From contig NZ_AGAF01000064.1 of the NCBI RefSeq assembly GCF_000224515.1, positions 1-64,000 of the forward strand: 64,000 bases of DNA. Direction: 5' to 3'. The translations under genes and the position numbers were made by a program. Below are positions 7,858-14,331 of this stretch, piece by piece. This stretch comes from Desulfosporosinus sp. OT. GTDB taxonomy: Bacteria; Bacillota; Desulfitobacteriia; Desulfitobacteriales; Desulfitobacteriaceae. Numbering within the stretch: position 1 is the stretch's first letter; each line of letters starts with the position of its first letter. Under the pieces are notes generated by a model. The model was not told the DNA's origin and ran no database searches. It saw only the letters and a program-made list of their open reading frames with translations.

Positions 7858-8098
7858 CAGGACCGCCTCCTTGCTTCTCCTCTGGTATACGGTCGAAACC
7901 TACGGCACGGATAACTCTCCGACAATGCTTGCAATGTGTGATGGACCTTCCTCCCTCAAAGTCTGTCTTTTCCTGTTCCGGATGTGTGCAAATGTTTGGG
8001 CTGGCTCCTATGGCCGCGCGTTGGGCCTGTAGGCTTTCGATGTATACTCCAAGATCGTCATACATCTTTTGGAGGTTTGGTGTGGGCCTCATCATCAT
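7781..8098 (-). CDS. Phage protein with His/Cys metal-binding pattern
   Basis: A 105-residue protein with an N-terminal helix (NLQKMYDDLGVYIESLQAQR) followed by CTHPEQEK and THCKHCRRVI, a plausible C-H-C-C zinc site in the middle of the protein. The ATG at 8098 (first of three tandem ATGs) follows GGAGGGG. The 3' end overlaps the next gene in another frame. Family unknown; expression in this operon is likely because of the strong ribosome site. Confidence 0.6.
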   Translation of the reverse strand: MMMRPTPNLQKMYDDLGVYIESLQAQRAAIGASPNICTHPEQEKTDFEGGRSITHCKHCRRVIRAVGFDRIPEEKQGGGPDVKTSVIPNLHLLSNNVLPRRASQG

Positions 8099-8113
8099 TT
8101 ACCCCTCCTCTCG

Positions 8114-8332
8114 TTAAGCACGTTTACATAATCCTCCCGGATCTGCATGCATCAAACACTCGTATTCAATGCTCCAGAAGAACAACATCTCAGCGCCCGT
8201 CTTATCGCGCACGATCTGACCGCCTGGGACTAAGGGGCACTCCTTTAAGGTCACGGATCCAGAAGCAAAACAGTCACCAATGAATTTCAAAACCTTCAGG
8301 CTCGGTTTGTCCGTAGTTGACGATTCACCCAA
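8114..8332 (-). CDS. Small phage protein of unknown function
   Basis: A 72-residue protein (starts MGESSTTDK, contains GDCFASGSVTLKECPLVPGGQIVRDKTG) with no recognised family. TTG 8332 is the likely start, seven bases after GGGGGTG. It lies 26 bases downstream of the next gene and 15 bases before the following one, in line with operon spacing. Confidence 0.5.
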   Translation of the reverse strand: MGESSTTDKPSLKVLKFIGDCFASGSVTLKECPLVPGGQIVRDKTGAEMLFFWSIEYECLMHADPGGLCKRA

Positions 8333-8358
8333 CGATTTTCACCCCCTAACTTTCGGAA

Positions 8359-8760
8359 TCAAATTTTGATGTATCCGGTGCCCTTGCAGCATCCACATTC
8401 CTTCCAGGGTATACACATTGCAAGATCTATGAACCAGCCCTCGAGTGTTTCAGATAGTTGCATTCCCGAGCCTTTTTCACTGACTTCCTCAATTGGCTTA
8501 GGGCATGTTTCAAAGCTGCATTCCGCGCAATCCTCACATGGATTAAATAAGGGCATCTTTTCCCAAACAACAGCCTCTAACGTTGGTGTGATCTTGTGTT
8601 CTTGGAAAATCGGATGATCCTTACAGGCATACAGGACAACGGGCTTCATGGAATCATCTTTATAATTCGATCCAAAGAGTAATTGGTTTTCCCAGAATAA
8701 GTGGCTCGGCCCACCTTCGAATTCAAAAATTACTCTTGGGTTTTCAATATCTCCGTTCAA
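8359..8760 (-). CDS. Cys-rich phage protein
   Basis: A 133-residue protein. The N-terminal half is mixed and acidic. The C-terminal half has two Cys clusters, CEDCAECSFETC (about residues 75-86) and CGCCKGTGYIKI at the very end, the latter resembling a DnaJ-type CxxCxGxG half-motif. Start TTG (8760) follows AAGGAGG by seven bases. This is the last gene before a small rightward gene. Function unknown. Confidence 0.65.
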   Translation of the reverse strand: MNGDIENPRVIFEFEGGPSHLFWENQLLFGSNYKDDSMKPVVLYACKDHPIFQEHKITPTLEAVVWEKMPLFNPCEDCAECSFETCPKPIEEVSEKGSGMQLSETLEGWFIDLAMCIPWKECGCCKGTGYIKI

Positions 8761-8790
8761 TGTTTAATCCTCCTTAAACTCCAATACTTA

Positions 8791-8820
8791 ACAGGTATTT
8801 TCTCTCCTTGTGTCGAAAGA
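8791..8820 (+). promoter_or_regulatory. Motif shared with 9600-9627 upstream of the two rightward accessory genes
   Basis: ACAGG-n2-TTTTC-n3-CC-n4-GTCGAAAG is found here, about 40 bases before the rightward zinc-ribbon gene. A very similar arrangement occurs at 9600-9627 before the rightward membrane protein gene. TTAACA (8787-8792) lies 17 bases before TGTCGA. These are the only two rightward genes within the leftward early operon, which suggests a common promoter or operator. Confidence 0.4.
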
Positions 8821-8858
8821 TCACTAGGAAAATTTATAACCGTGGGAGGTTAACGCTT

Positions 8859-9089
8859 ATGAATTGCATTAAATGTGAATGCCCGGAGCTTAACGACGAT
8901 GACGAGTATTGTTGGAATTGTGGTTATCCAATTGGTAATTTCTGTACAAACGACCATTGTGTCCTAAATAACGGGGATCCAGTTCCATGTCCCGACAATG
9001 CATCGTTTTGTTCTGCTTGCGGAAGTGAGACGACCTATAAAGTGGAAGGCCTCATTTCACCTATAGATTTCAAGCGCGAAAATCAATAA
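8859..9089 (+). CDS. Double zinc-ribbon protein, rightward accessory gene
   Basis: A 76-residue protein with two zinc ribbons: CIKCECPELNDDDEYCWNCG and CTNDHC...CPDNASFCSACGS. ATG 8859 follows GGGAGG by nine bases; an upstream in-frame ATG lacks a ribosome site. It is transcribed against the surrounding operon and ends convergent with a second zinc-ribbon gene, overlapping it by 20 bases. An extra gene with its own orientation inside a phage operon looks like a moron. Function is unknown. Confidence 0.75.
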   Translation: MNCIKCECPELNDDDEYCWNCGYPIGNFCTNDHCVLNNGDPVPCPDNASFCSACGSETTYKVEGLISPIDFKRENQ

Positions 9090-9219
9090 TAATGGGATTT
9101 TTCTTCAATTGATTTCCACATTTCGTACAAAAGTTATGATTTTCCTTAATATTCTCATTGCCACAAACTCGGCACTTAGTCACTTCTTGGGAAGTGACTT
9201 TTTCTTTTTGAGCGCCCAC
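9070..9219 (-). CDS. Small zinc-ribbon protein
   Basis: A 49-residue protein from GTG 9219 with CRVCGNENIKENHNFCTKCG, a textbook zinc ribbon. Ribosome-site candidates are GGAG three bases and AAGGAGG twelve bases upstream. The last 20 bases overlap the 3' end of the oppositely directed double zinc-ribbon gene. Its ribbon resembles that neighbour's (NFC/CGN pattern), which may mean a partial inverted duplication. Function unknown. Confidence 0.6.
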   Translation of the reverse strand: MGAQKEKVTSQEVTKCRVCGNENIKENHNFCTKCGNQLKKNPIIIDFRA

Positions 9220-9246
9220 TCTCTCCTTAACCTCCTTCAAATTTGT

Positions 9247-9435
9247 TTAAGCCACCTTCCCTCTGCTCAGTGAGATAAAACACCTTTCGGTTATCTCCAC
9301 CACTTCATTTAGGCTTGTCCGCTTATCGAAGGCAATGCGGTTTACTACGATGTCCGTAGTGGCCAGATCGAGGGCTTCCTCGAACTCAGTGTCAGTCATG
9401 GGGCCGAGGTTGCTTTCAAGGATTTTTCTGAGCAT
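9247..9435 (-). CDS. Small helical phage protein
   Basis: A 62-residue protein (MLRKILESNLGPMTDTEFEEALDLATTDIVVNR in its first half, quoted here only as its leading features MLRKIL and FEEALDLA). It has no Cys and no membrane segment, and is probably helical. GGAGGTG sits five bases before the ATG at 9435; an upstream start at 9453 lacks one. Family unknown. Confidence 0.55.
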   Translation of the reverse strand: MLRKILESNLGPMTDTEFEEALDLATTDIVVNRIAFDKRTSLNEVVEITERCFISLSRGKVA

Positions 9436-9452
9436 GATTTCACCTCCTCTCA

Positions 9453-9569
9453 TTACGCCGCATTAACCTCCGCTTGGGCCTCCTCCTGAGTGTCGAAGTT
9501 ACCCGCGAATTTGCCATCAATCCAGAGCTCAACATAGCCGCGTTTCTGGACGATAATGTAGTTTGACAC
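9453..9569 (-). CDS. Small phage protein
   Basis: A 38-residue protein starting at GTG 9569: SNYIIVQKRGYVELWIDG then KFAGNFDTQEEAQAEVNAA. The alternation of strands and a final helix looks like a compact alpha/beta fold. A purine-rich AGAGGATG lies roughly 11 bases upstream. The other two frames here give no convincing product. Function unknown. Confidence 0.5.
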   Translation of the reverse strand: MSNYIIVQKRGYVELWIDGKFAGNFDTQEEAQAEVNAA

Positions 9570-9599
9570 ATGGCATCACATCCTCTCAGTGAAATATTT

Positions 9600-9627
9600 A
9601 CAGGGTTTTCCTACCGAGCGTCGAAAG
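9600..9627 (+). promoter_or_regulatory. Second copy of the upstream motif (see 8791-8820)
   Basis: ACAGG-GTTTTC-n2-ACC-n4-CGTCGAAAG lies about 45 bases upstream of the rightward membrane protein gene, matching the block before the other rightward gene. TTTACA (9597-9602) lies about 17 bases before GTCGAA. Confidence 0.4.
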
Positions 9628-9670
9628 TAAATTTGCCAGAGTATTTTTTTGACGAAGGGAGGCGAAAATA

Positions 9671-10018
9671 ATGAATGATTTGATCGTTGGGGTTGTTTCT
9701 GGCATTATTACTACTTACCTTGTAAAATGGTTGCAATATGTTTTTAAAGGCGATGGAAGTACCGAGGAGCATTTAAATACATCAGAAGAATATATTAACA
9801 AAATAAAACGGGAGTTCTATTTTTGCTTTCCAATCGCTCTAGTTCTGGTGATAGTGAGTCGCTATACTCCTTCTGATTCTTTCTTATCAGTAGGAATAAT
9901 CACAACGGCAACCATTCTATTTACACTTTCATTATTTGCCTTTATGTGTGCCATGGATGTGGTTAATGAGCTTACTAATAGCAACTCCGATCAAGAAACC
10001 AATAAAAAAGTAAGTTGA
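9671..10018 (+). CDS. Membrane protein, rightward accessory gene
   Basis: A 115-residue protein with about three membrane segments: an N-terminal one (LIVGVVSGIITTYLVKW), then FCFPIALVLVIVS and a last one near VGIITTATILFTLSLFAFM. A short polar region separates the first two. GGGAGG lies eight bases before ATG 9671. It is oriented against the early operon, like the gene at 8859, and shares an upstream motif with it. Possibly an exclusion or lysogenic-conversion protein, but nothing in the sequence proves that. Confidence 0.65.
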   Translation: MNDLIVGVVSGIITTYLVKWLQYVFKGDGSTEEHLNTSEEYINKIKREFYFCFPIALVLVIVSRYTPSDSFLSVGIITTATILFTLSLFAFMCAMDVVNELTNSNSDQETNKKVS

Positions 10019-10037
10019 AATTATCTCGCGCCCCCTT

Positions 10038-10226
10038 CTAAGTGGAGTGAACCAGATTTTCAGCGCTTTGAGAAATCGAACTCCTTTCGAGGAGTTTTGA
10101 GATTTGCCCAACAACCTCTTCGACACTTATTTTTTGCCGTTCTGAAACTTGCACTTTCAGTTCGGCTATTTCTTTTTCCATGGCCTCAACTCGTTTTTCA
10201 AGATCAACTAAATAATCGGCTATCAT
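10038..10226 (-). CDS. Small coiled-coil phage protein
   Basis: A 62-residue protein dominated by a heptad coiled coil (LVDLEKRVEAMEKEIAELKV) with a short C-terminal helix. ATG 10226 follows GAGGTG by six bases; a GTG three codons earlier is a less likely start. It ends 20 bases from the oppositely directed membrane gene. Family and role unknown. Confidence 0.6.
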   Translation of the reverse strand: MIADYLVDLEKRVEAMEKEIAELKVQVSERQKISVEEVVGQISKLLERSSISQSAENLVHST

Positions 10227-10265
10227 CGTTTTCACCTCGCTCTAACCAACGTTTTTACTAAGTTA

Positions 10266-10538
10266 CTAAAGTTTACTAAACACCTTTTCCAGCTCCGCAC
10301 CCATAACCGCTCCCATCAGCGCAGCCGCTTTCTCCATCTCTCCATCAGTTTTCGAGACGTTAATCCGAACCTCACCACTGTCAAGGACATCGCAAATATC
10401 TACGGATGCGCCAACGTGAAAGATGGCCTCTTTCGGTTGTTTGCCTTTTATCCAAGCTACGATGGTGCTAACTCCGTTTTTTGAGTTGTCCAGTTCTTGC
10501 TTGGTTGTATAAAGATGTAGACTTAATCCGGTTGCCAT
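10266..10538 (-). CDS. Phage protein of unknown function
   Basis: A 90-residue protein with strand-rich N-terminal part (GLSLHLYTTKQEL, STIVAWIKGK, VDICDVLDSGEVRINV) and a C-terminal helix (EKAAALMGAVMGAELEKVF). ATG 10538 has a modest AAGGATG upstream. No recognised family. Confidence 0.6.
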   Translation of the reverse strand: MATGLSLHLYTTKQELDNSKNGVSTIVAWIKGKQPKEAIFHVGASVDICDVLDSGEVRINVSKTDGEMEKAAALMGAVMGAELEKVFSKL

Positions 10539-10544
10539 AAATTA

Positions 10545-10673
10545 TTAACCATCCTTTCTTACAGGTTTCCCCTCGTCCGTGTCGTTATTGACCTTATACA
10601 TGTCTACCAAGAGTATGATCCTAGTTGGGAGTTTGAGTTTAAGCTCACACCGCCTCAGCCTAAAGGGCAACAA
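10545..10673 (-). CDS. Possible small basic phage protein
   Basis: A 42-codon frame from TTG 10673 coding a basic, hydrophobic peptide (LKLKLPTRIILLVDMYKVNNDTDEGKPV). It fits tightly between two neighbouring frames with a short overlap, but has a non-ATG start and no clear ribosome site. The protein-like composition is the main support. Confidence 0.3.
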   Translation of the reverse strand: MLPFRLRRCELKLKLPTRIILLVDMYKVNNDTDEGKPVRKDG

Positions 10674-10833
10674 ATCTAGCGCGATATTGCAAAGTGTCGT
10701 TGGCGTCCTCTAGCGCTTTATAACACTCGTCGTAGCTCATTCCTTTACTTACAAATAAGTCAATAATCTCTACAGTGATCTCCTTTCGAACCTTCGCTTC
10801 TGGATAATTGTCATTCCAGATTCTTGGCTCGGA
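10660..10833 (-). CDS. Small phage protein lacking a standard start
   Basis: The frame is open for 57 codons and reads like a real helical protein (VRKEITVEIIDLFVSKGMSYDECYKALEDAND). A strong AAAGGAGGTGATC lies just upstream, yet no ATG, GTG or TTG follows in frame until an ATG at 10740, which would leave only 26 residues. Either a rare start is used, the short form is made, or a start mutation has inactivated the gene. Confidence 0.35.
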   Translation of the reverse strand, partial: SEPRIWNDNYPEAKVRKEITVEIIDLFVSKGMSYDECYKALEDANDTLQYRARFVAL

Positions 10834-10883
10834 TCACCTCCTTTTGTTGTCCAAGGCCTTTCATCTAATCACAAAAGTTACGA

Positions 10884-11117
10884 TTACGAAACTTTCTGGC
10901 CGCGCAAAATCTCAGTAGACACTTCTAATTCGTCACAAATAATTTCAGCCTCAGTATAAGTGAACTCAAGAGTGCCATTGATCTTCTGGTTAATCGTTAC
11001 TGGACTTAGGCCCAATAGGTCTGCAAGGTACTTTTGCTTTAGATTTTTTTCCGCAAGCAGGGCTTTTAGTTTTAAATATGGATAGTGTCTCAGCCTTCGA
11101 CCAGTTTTTCCCGCCAT
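10884..11117 (-). CDS. Cro-like XRE-family regulator
   Basis: A 77-residue DNA-binding protein with one helix-turn-helix: LKALLAEKNLKQKYLADLLGLSPVTINQKINGT. AAAGGAGATG precedes ATG 11117. It is the first gene of the leftward early operon and diverges from the CI-like repressor, the standard position of Cro. It probably antagonises the repressor at the intergenic operators and so favours lytic expression (inferred from position and size). Confidence 0.85.
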   Translation of the reverse strand: MAGKTGRRLRHYPYLKLKALLAEKNLKQKYLADLLGLSPVTINQKINGTLEFTYTEAEIICDELEVSTEILRGQKVS

Positions 11118-11137
11118 GTTTTCATCTCCTTTATTTG

Positions 11138-11152
11138 TTGCAATATCGTAAC
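11138..11152. promoter_or_regulatory. Candidate lysis-lysogeny operator, left copy
   Basis: TTGCAATATCGTAAC here is matched at 11221-11235 by TTGCAAATACGTAAT (12 of 15 identical). The two copies flank the divergent promoters between cro-like and cI-like genes, as expected for repressor binding sites. Confidence 0.55.
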
Positions 11153-11160
11153 TTAATTAA

Positions 11161-11189
11161 AGTATAGGCATGGTTATTTGCGTTGTCAA
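11161..11189 (-). promoter_or_regulatory. Leftward early promoter (cro side)
   Basis: On the minus strand TTGACA (11189-11184) is followed after exactly 17 bases by TATACT (11166-11161), a near-perfect vegetative promoter. It points into the cro-like gene and the long early operon, with the left operator copy just downstream. Confidence 0.75.
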
Positions 11190-11220
11190 CAACTTTTTTA
11201 CGACAACATGCATATTTTTA

Positions 11221-11250
11221 TTGCAAATACGTAATGTTATAGGTTATACT
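11221..11250 (+). promoter_or_regulatory. Rightward repressor/integrase promoter with overlapping operator
   Basis: TTGCAA (11221-11226), an 18-base spacer and TATACT (11245-11250) form a promoter for the repressor and integrase. The right operator copy (11221-11235) covers the -35 element, so repressor or Cro bound there would control the lysogenic operon. Confidence 0.6.
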
Positions 11251-11286
11251 AATTAAAATATATTTTAATCAAAAGGGGTTACCGAC

Positions 11287-11931
11287 ATGTTGGAGCAATT
11301 TGGAGACAGGTTATTTAGACTTAGAAAAGAGAATGACCTAACGATAGATGAATTCACGCAGGAGATGAATAAGAGATTTCCAGATTCTAAATTGAGTAAG
11401 CCTATGGTATCAAGGTACGAAAATAACATTCATAAACCTCAAAGATTCTCTCTTGTTCAGGAGATAGCTGAGTTCTACGGAGTTACTACAGATTTTCTTA
11501 TGTGTCGAACGGATGATAAATATGAGAAGATCGCCAATATGGACTCATATAAACGTATTCCCCTACTCGGATCGATAGCGGCCGGTCTTCCGATTCTTGC
11601 ACAAGAAAACATAGAAGGGTACGAATACGTCCCTGAAAATATGCATGTTGATTTTTGTCTCCGCGTCAAAGGGGAATCAATGATTAACTCCCGGATCCTT
11701 GACGGAGACATTGTTTATATTCGCCAGCAACCAGATGTTGAAAATGGTGAAGTAGCAGCCGTATTGGTGGATGGCGAGAATGCAACCCTAAAGCGTGTTT
11801 ATAAGGGAACTGGAACCATTACCCTGCACGCAGAGAACCCAAATTTTCAGGACCAGGTGTTTACTAAGAGGGATAGGAGGCAAGTAAGTATTATCGGTAA
11901 AGCTATCAGATTTATCAGCGAGGTGAGGTAA
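11287..11931 (+). CDS. CI/LexA-like phage repressor (XRE helix-turn-helix plus S24 peptidase)
   Basis: The 214-residue protein has an N-terminal helix-turn-helix (about 1-75) and a C-terminal S24 self-cleavage domain. The likely cleavage site is Ala99-Gly100 in GSIAAGLP. The catalytic Ser is S131 in KGESM and the Lys is K169 in ATLKRVY. It should keep the prophage silent and be inactivated by RecA after DNA damage. ATG 11287 follows AAAAGGGG. It is divergent from the cro-like gene, and its stop abuts the integrase start, so the two are co-transcribed. Confidence 0.92.
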   Translation: MLEQFGDRLFRLRKENDLTIDEFTQEMNKRFPDSKLSKPMVSRYENNIHKPQRFSLVQEIAEFYGVTTDFLMCRTDDKYEKIANMDSYKRIPLLGSIAAGLPILAQENIEGYEYVPENMHVDFCLRVKGESMINSRILDGDIVYIRQQPDVENGEVAAVLVDGENATLKRVYKGTGTITLHAENPNFQDQVFTKRDRRQVSIIGKAIRFISEVR

Positions 11932-13047
11932 GTGGCTAGCATTAAAAAGCTTGATAACGGAAGTTATCAAGCGACAATTTCATTAGGGAGAGATGAGAAT
12001 GGAAAAAGGATTAATAAATACTTAACCAGACCAGGTCTCAAAGAGTGTAAGGCAGCCGCTCGTAAGATTGAACAGGAGCATGAAGAGGGAAAGCTAACAA
12101 ATACCGAAAATATCAGAGTGTCAGAATGGATAAAAAGCTGGCTAGAAATTCGCAAAAACAAATATAGCCCTAGCACATATGCATTGTACCAAGGCTATCT
12201 AAAAAACTATTACCATCCATTTTTTAAGCAGATGAAATTTAAGAATCTTAGTGATATTCACCTTAAAAAATTTGAGAATGAACTTTTGGCTGAGCAATCA
12301 ACAACCAGTGTTAGGCGGATTCTTTCTTGTTTGCGACCAATCTTTCATGATGCCCTAAAAGATAAGTCTCCGTTTAGGGATTTTAAACTTCCAAAAGCGG
12401 CAAAGGTTGACTATTCGGATGTTCCAACAGTAGAGACGTTTCAACAAATTCTTAAAACGGTAAAAGGGACTAGGGATGAGCCAATTATTTTACTTGCGGC
12501 ATGGTGTGGCCTCAGGAGGGAAGAAATATTCGCACTCAGACGAAATGATTTAGATTTTAAAAATAACCAAATACGCATAGACGAAGCTTACGTTATAAAC
12601 GATCAGAACAAATATGAAATTAAAAGCACTAAATCTGAAAACGGGCTTCGGAATGTGGCGGCTCCCCTCTACCTCATGGAACTTATCAAGGGGGTTATTC
12701 AAAACGGATTTGCGTTGAGAAGGAAAAAGAAGTCAAAAGTCGTTGTTGAAATATCGGACAAGAAAGATAAGGGCGAATTGTTTATATTCCCGATGAGGCC
12801 AGATAGTTATTCCAGTTACATCGCAAAGCTTGTTAGGAAAAAAAATATGCCGAAGACTCGTTTGCACTTTCTTCGGCATTTTCATGCAACTTGGCTGTAT
12901 GAAAATGATGTACCAGATCATTTATCAGCCGAGCGCTTAGGACACGATATTAGAGTTTTAAAAGAAGTTTATCAACATCTTGGGGTTAATAAAAAAGAAA
13001 AAATAAATCAAAAAATTATCGAACTCCAACAAGAAGAGATAAACTGA
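11932..13047 (+). CDS. int: Tyrosine-recombinase integrase
   Basis: A 371-residue tyrosine integrase. An N-terminal arm-binding domain (about 1-55) is followed by a SAM-like core-binding domain (about 60-155). The catalytic domain carries R195, H312-x2-R315, H338 and the nucleophile Y347. It starts at GTG directly after the repressor stop. It lies 120 bases from a tRNA-Pro gene whose 3' end faces it, which marks the attachment site. It carries out integration and, with a partner, excision of the element. Confidence 0.95.
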   Translation: MASIKKLDNGSYQATISLGRDENGKRINKYLTRPGLKECKAAARKIEQEHEEGKLTNTENIRVSEWIKSWLEIRKNKYSPSTYALYQGYLKNYYHPFFKQMKFKNLSDIHLKKFENELLAEQSTTSVRRILSCLRPIFHDALKDKSPFRDFKLPKAAKVDYSDVPTVETFQQILKTVKGTRDEPIILLAAWCGLRREEIFALRRNDLDFKNNQIRIDEAYVINDQNKYEIKSTKSENGLRNVAAPLYLMELIKGVIQNGFALRRKKKSKVVVEISDKKDKGELFIFPMRPDSYSSYIAKLVRKKNMPKTRLHFLRHFHATWLYENDVPDHLSAERLGHDIRVLKEVYQHLGVNKKEKINQKIIELQQEEIN

Positions 13048-13068
13048 ATTCTGCATATATACAAAATG

Positions 13069-13097
13069 AGACCATTTAAAAATGGTCTTTTATTTTT
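13069..13097 (+). terminator. Rho-independent terminator after integrase
   Basis: AGACCATTT-AA-AAATGGTCT (13069-13088) forms a 9-bp stem and is followed by TTTATTTTTTT, directly downstream of the integrase stop. Confidence 0.85.
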
Positions 13098-13140
13098 TTG
13101 GTAGGTATTTGGTAGGTATTCGCTATTTTGCAAACCTACC
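13098..13140. repeat. Candidate integrase arm-binding repeats
   Basis: Two adjoining copies of TTGGTAGGTATT (about 13098-13120) and an inverted AACCTACC (13133-13140) lie between integrase and the tRNA 3' end. Short repeats in this place usually bind the N-terminal domain of tyrosine integrases. Confidence 0.45.
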
Positions 13141-13167
13141 AGAAACGTCCTAAACCGTTGATGTAAT

Positions 13168-13244
13168 TGGTCGGAGCGACACGATTTGAACGTGCGACCT
13201 CTACCACCCCAAGGTAGCGCTCTACCAAGCTGAGCCACGCCCCG
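13168..13244 (-). tRNA. tRNA-Pro (anticodon GGG), prophage attachment site
   Basis: The minus strand folds into a complete cloverleaf: 7-bp acceptor stem (CGGGGCG with CGCTCCG), D-arm GGCTCAGCTTGGTAGAGC, anticodon arm CTACC-TTGGGGT-GGTAG giving anticodon GGG, T-arm with GTTCAAATC, and an encoded CCA end. It decodes proline CCC and CCU. The 3' end faces the integrase, and the prophage side begins there. Confidence 0.95.
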
Positions 13245-13305
13245 ACATAATGTCCTCAGATGAAGGACTTTTATAAGATATCATATTAAGTTGGAAAAAG
13301 CAACC

Positions 13306-13752
13306 CTAAGTTTGACCGATTACTTCTATTTTTCTAACTCCATGGATTTCCGCAAGTCCAGACAACAGATTTTCGGGAGTATCTTCCATTCCAGCGGTTT
13401 CAATGGAAACAGAGACATTGGCAATTCCTTGCAGGGGAATCCCTTGATTAATTGTTAAGACGTTGCCTTTGACAGATGCAATAAAATTCAGAACGTGAGA
13501 GAGCACTCCCGCTTTGTTTTCGAGAATGAGGGAAATGGTTATGATCCGCTCCCTACTCGCCTCGTAAAAGGGGAACACGCCGTCCTTATATTTGTAATAG
13601 GCACTTCGGCTAAGCCCTACACGTTCCACCGCATCATTGATCGTATAGACATCACCTTTGACAAGTAGTTCTTTCGCCTTAGCGGTCTTCAAAATGGCTT
13701 CCGGCAATATATTTTTACTGACAATTAGAAAATCATTTGTCTTGCCAATCAC
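13306..13752 (-). CDS. pheB: ACT-domain protein, PheB/UPF0735 family
   Basis: A 148-residue protein with an N-terminal helical segment (VGLSRSAYYKYKDGVFPFYEA) and a C-terminal ACT domain (ISLILENKAGVLSHVLNFIASVKGNVLTINQ). ACT domains bind amino acids, and the B. subtilis relative PheB is linked to phenylalanine metabolism, though its role is not settled. GTG 13752, seven bases after AGGGG, gives the family length (about 147); the open frame runs on to 13803. It is the first chromosomal gene beyond the tRNA. Confidence 0.85.
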   Translation of the reverse strand: MIGKTNDFLIVSKNILPEAILKTAKAKELLVKGDVYTINDAVERVGLSRSAYYKYKDGVFPFYEASRERIITISLILENKAGVLSHVLNFIASVKGNVLTINQGIPLQGIANVSVSIETAGMEDTPENLLSGLAEIHGVRKIEVIGQT

Positions 13753-14331
13753 CAAATCGCCCCTATCTATTCCCTCGATCATGCACCTAAATGTTAGACG
13801 CATTAATTATAAGCTAATCTCTATGCGTTTGGCAAGAATAGTAATTTGCACGAACATTTGAGAAATGGGCAAGGGGGGGGCTGACAAGTACAAAAAAGGA
13901 ACATTAGGCCTCACATTTGAGAGATTACCTATACGTTCCTTAATATTGCAGTCACTTTGACATTTTCAGTCTCTTAGACGTATCCGCATCCAAAAGTCTC
14001 ATTCTATTAATTAGAATACTAAGGGACTGTTACGGTGGAGGTAAACCCTTCTTCACCGTGATTTGTTCTTTCTGGGATATATGCTTCGTCGAAACTAATC
14101 CAAACCGAATGTGTTGGTTTTGGAGCGGCACATTTTCGGAGAATCCTCAGGTAGGCCTTAGGCAATAGAGTCCTCAGGCGTTTAGTATTCTATGGAGCGT
14201 GTGTCTTCGGCGATAGTGTCCACTGGAACTGGACACTATCGGCATTAAACACTATCGGCACCGAAACTTTTCTCATCATCCAAAGCCACGCTGTTCAGGT
14301 TTATCTGAACGAGTTCAAATAGCAGATTTCA
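13753..14331. other. Intergenic region without recognisable gene
   Basis: No convincing coding frame is visible. The left part has a poly-G run (about 13872-13881). The right part contains a strong hairpin and repeats of CACTATCGG, listed separately. A short GTTCAG-n6-CTGAAC inverted repeat (about 14291-14308) sits just past the spoIVA stop but lacks a T-run. Confidence 0.5.
14211..14241. repeat. Intergenic hairpin, CGATAGT type
   Basis: CGATAGTGTCCA (14211-14222) pairs perfectly with TGGACACTATCG (14230-14241) across a 7-base loop. A third partial arm, ACACTATCGG, follows at about 14249-14258. A related hairpin with one mismatch is at 42100-42124. Confidence 0.7.

Noticed and set aside
8811..8817. 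TGTCGAA as a Spo0A box
   Set aside because: A 7-base match is expected several times by chance in this window, and the second copy has a mismatch. Only the shared longer motif was reported.
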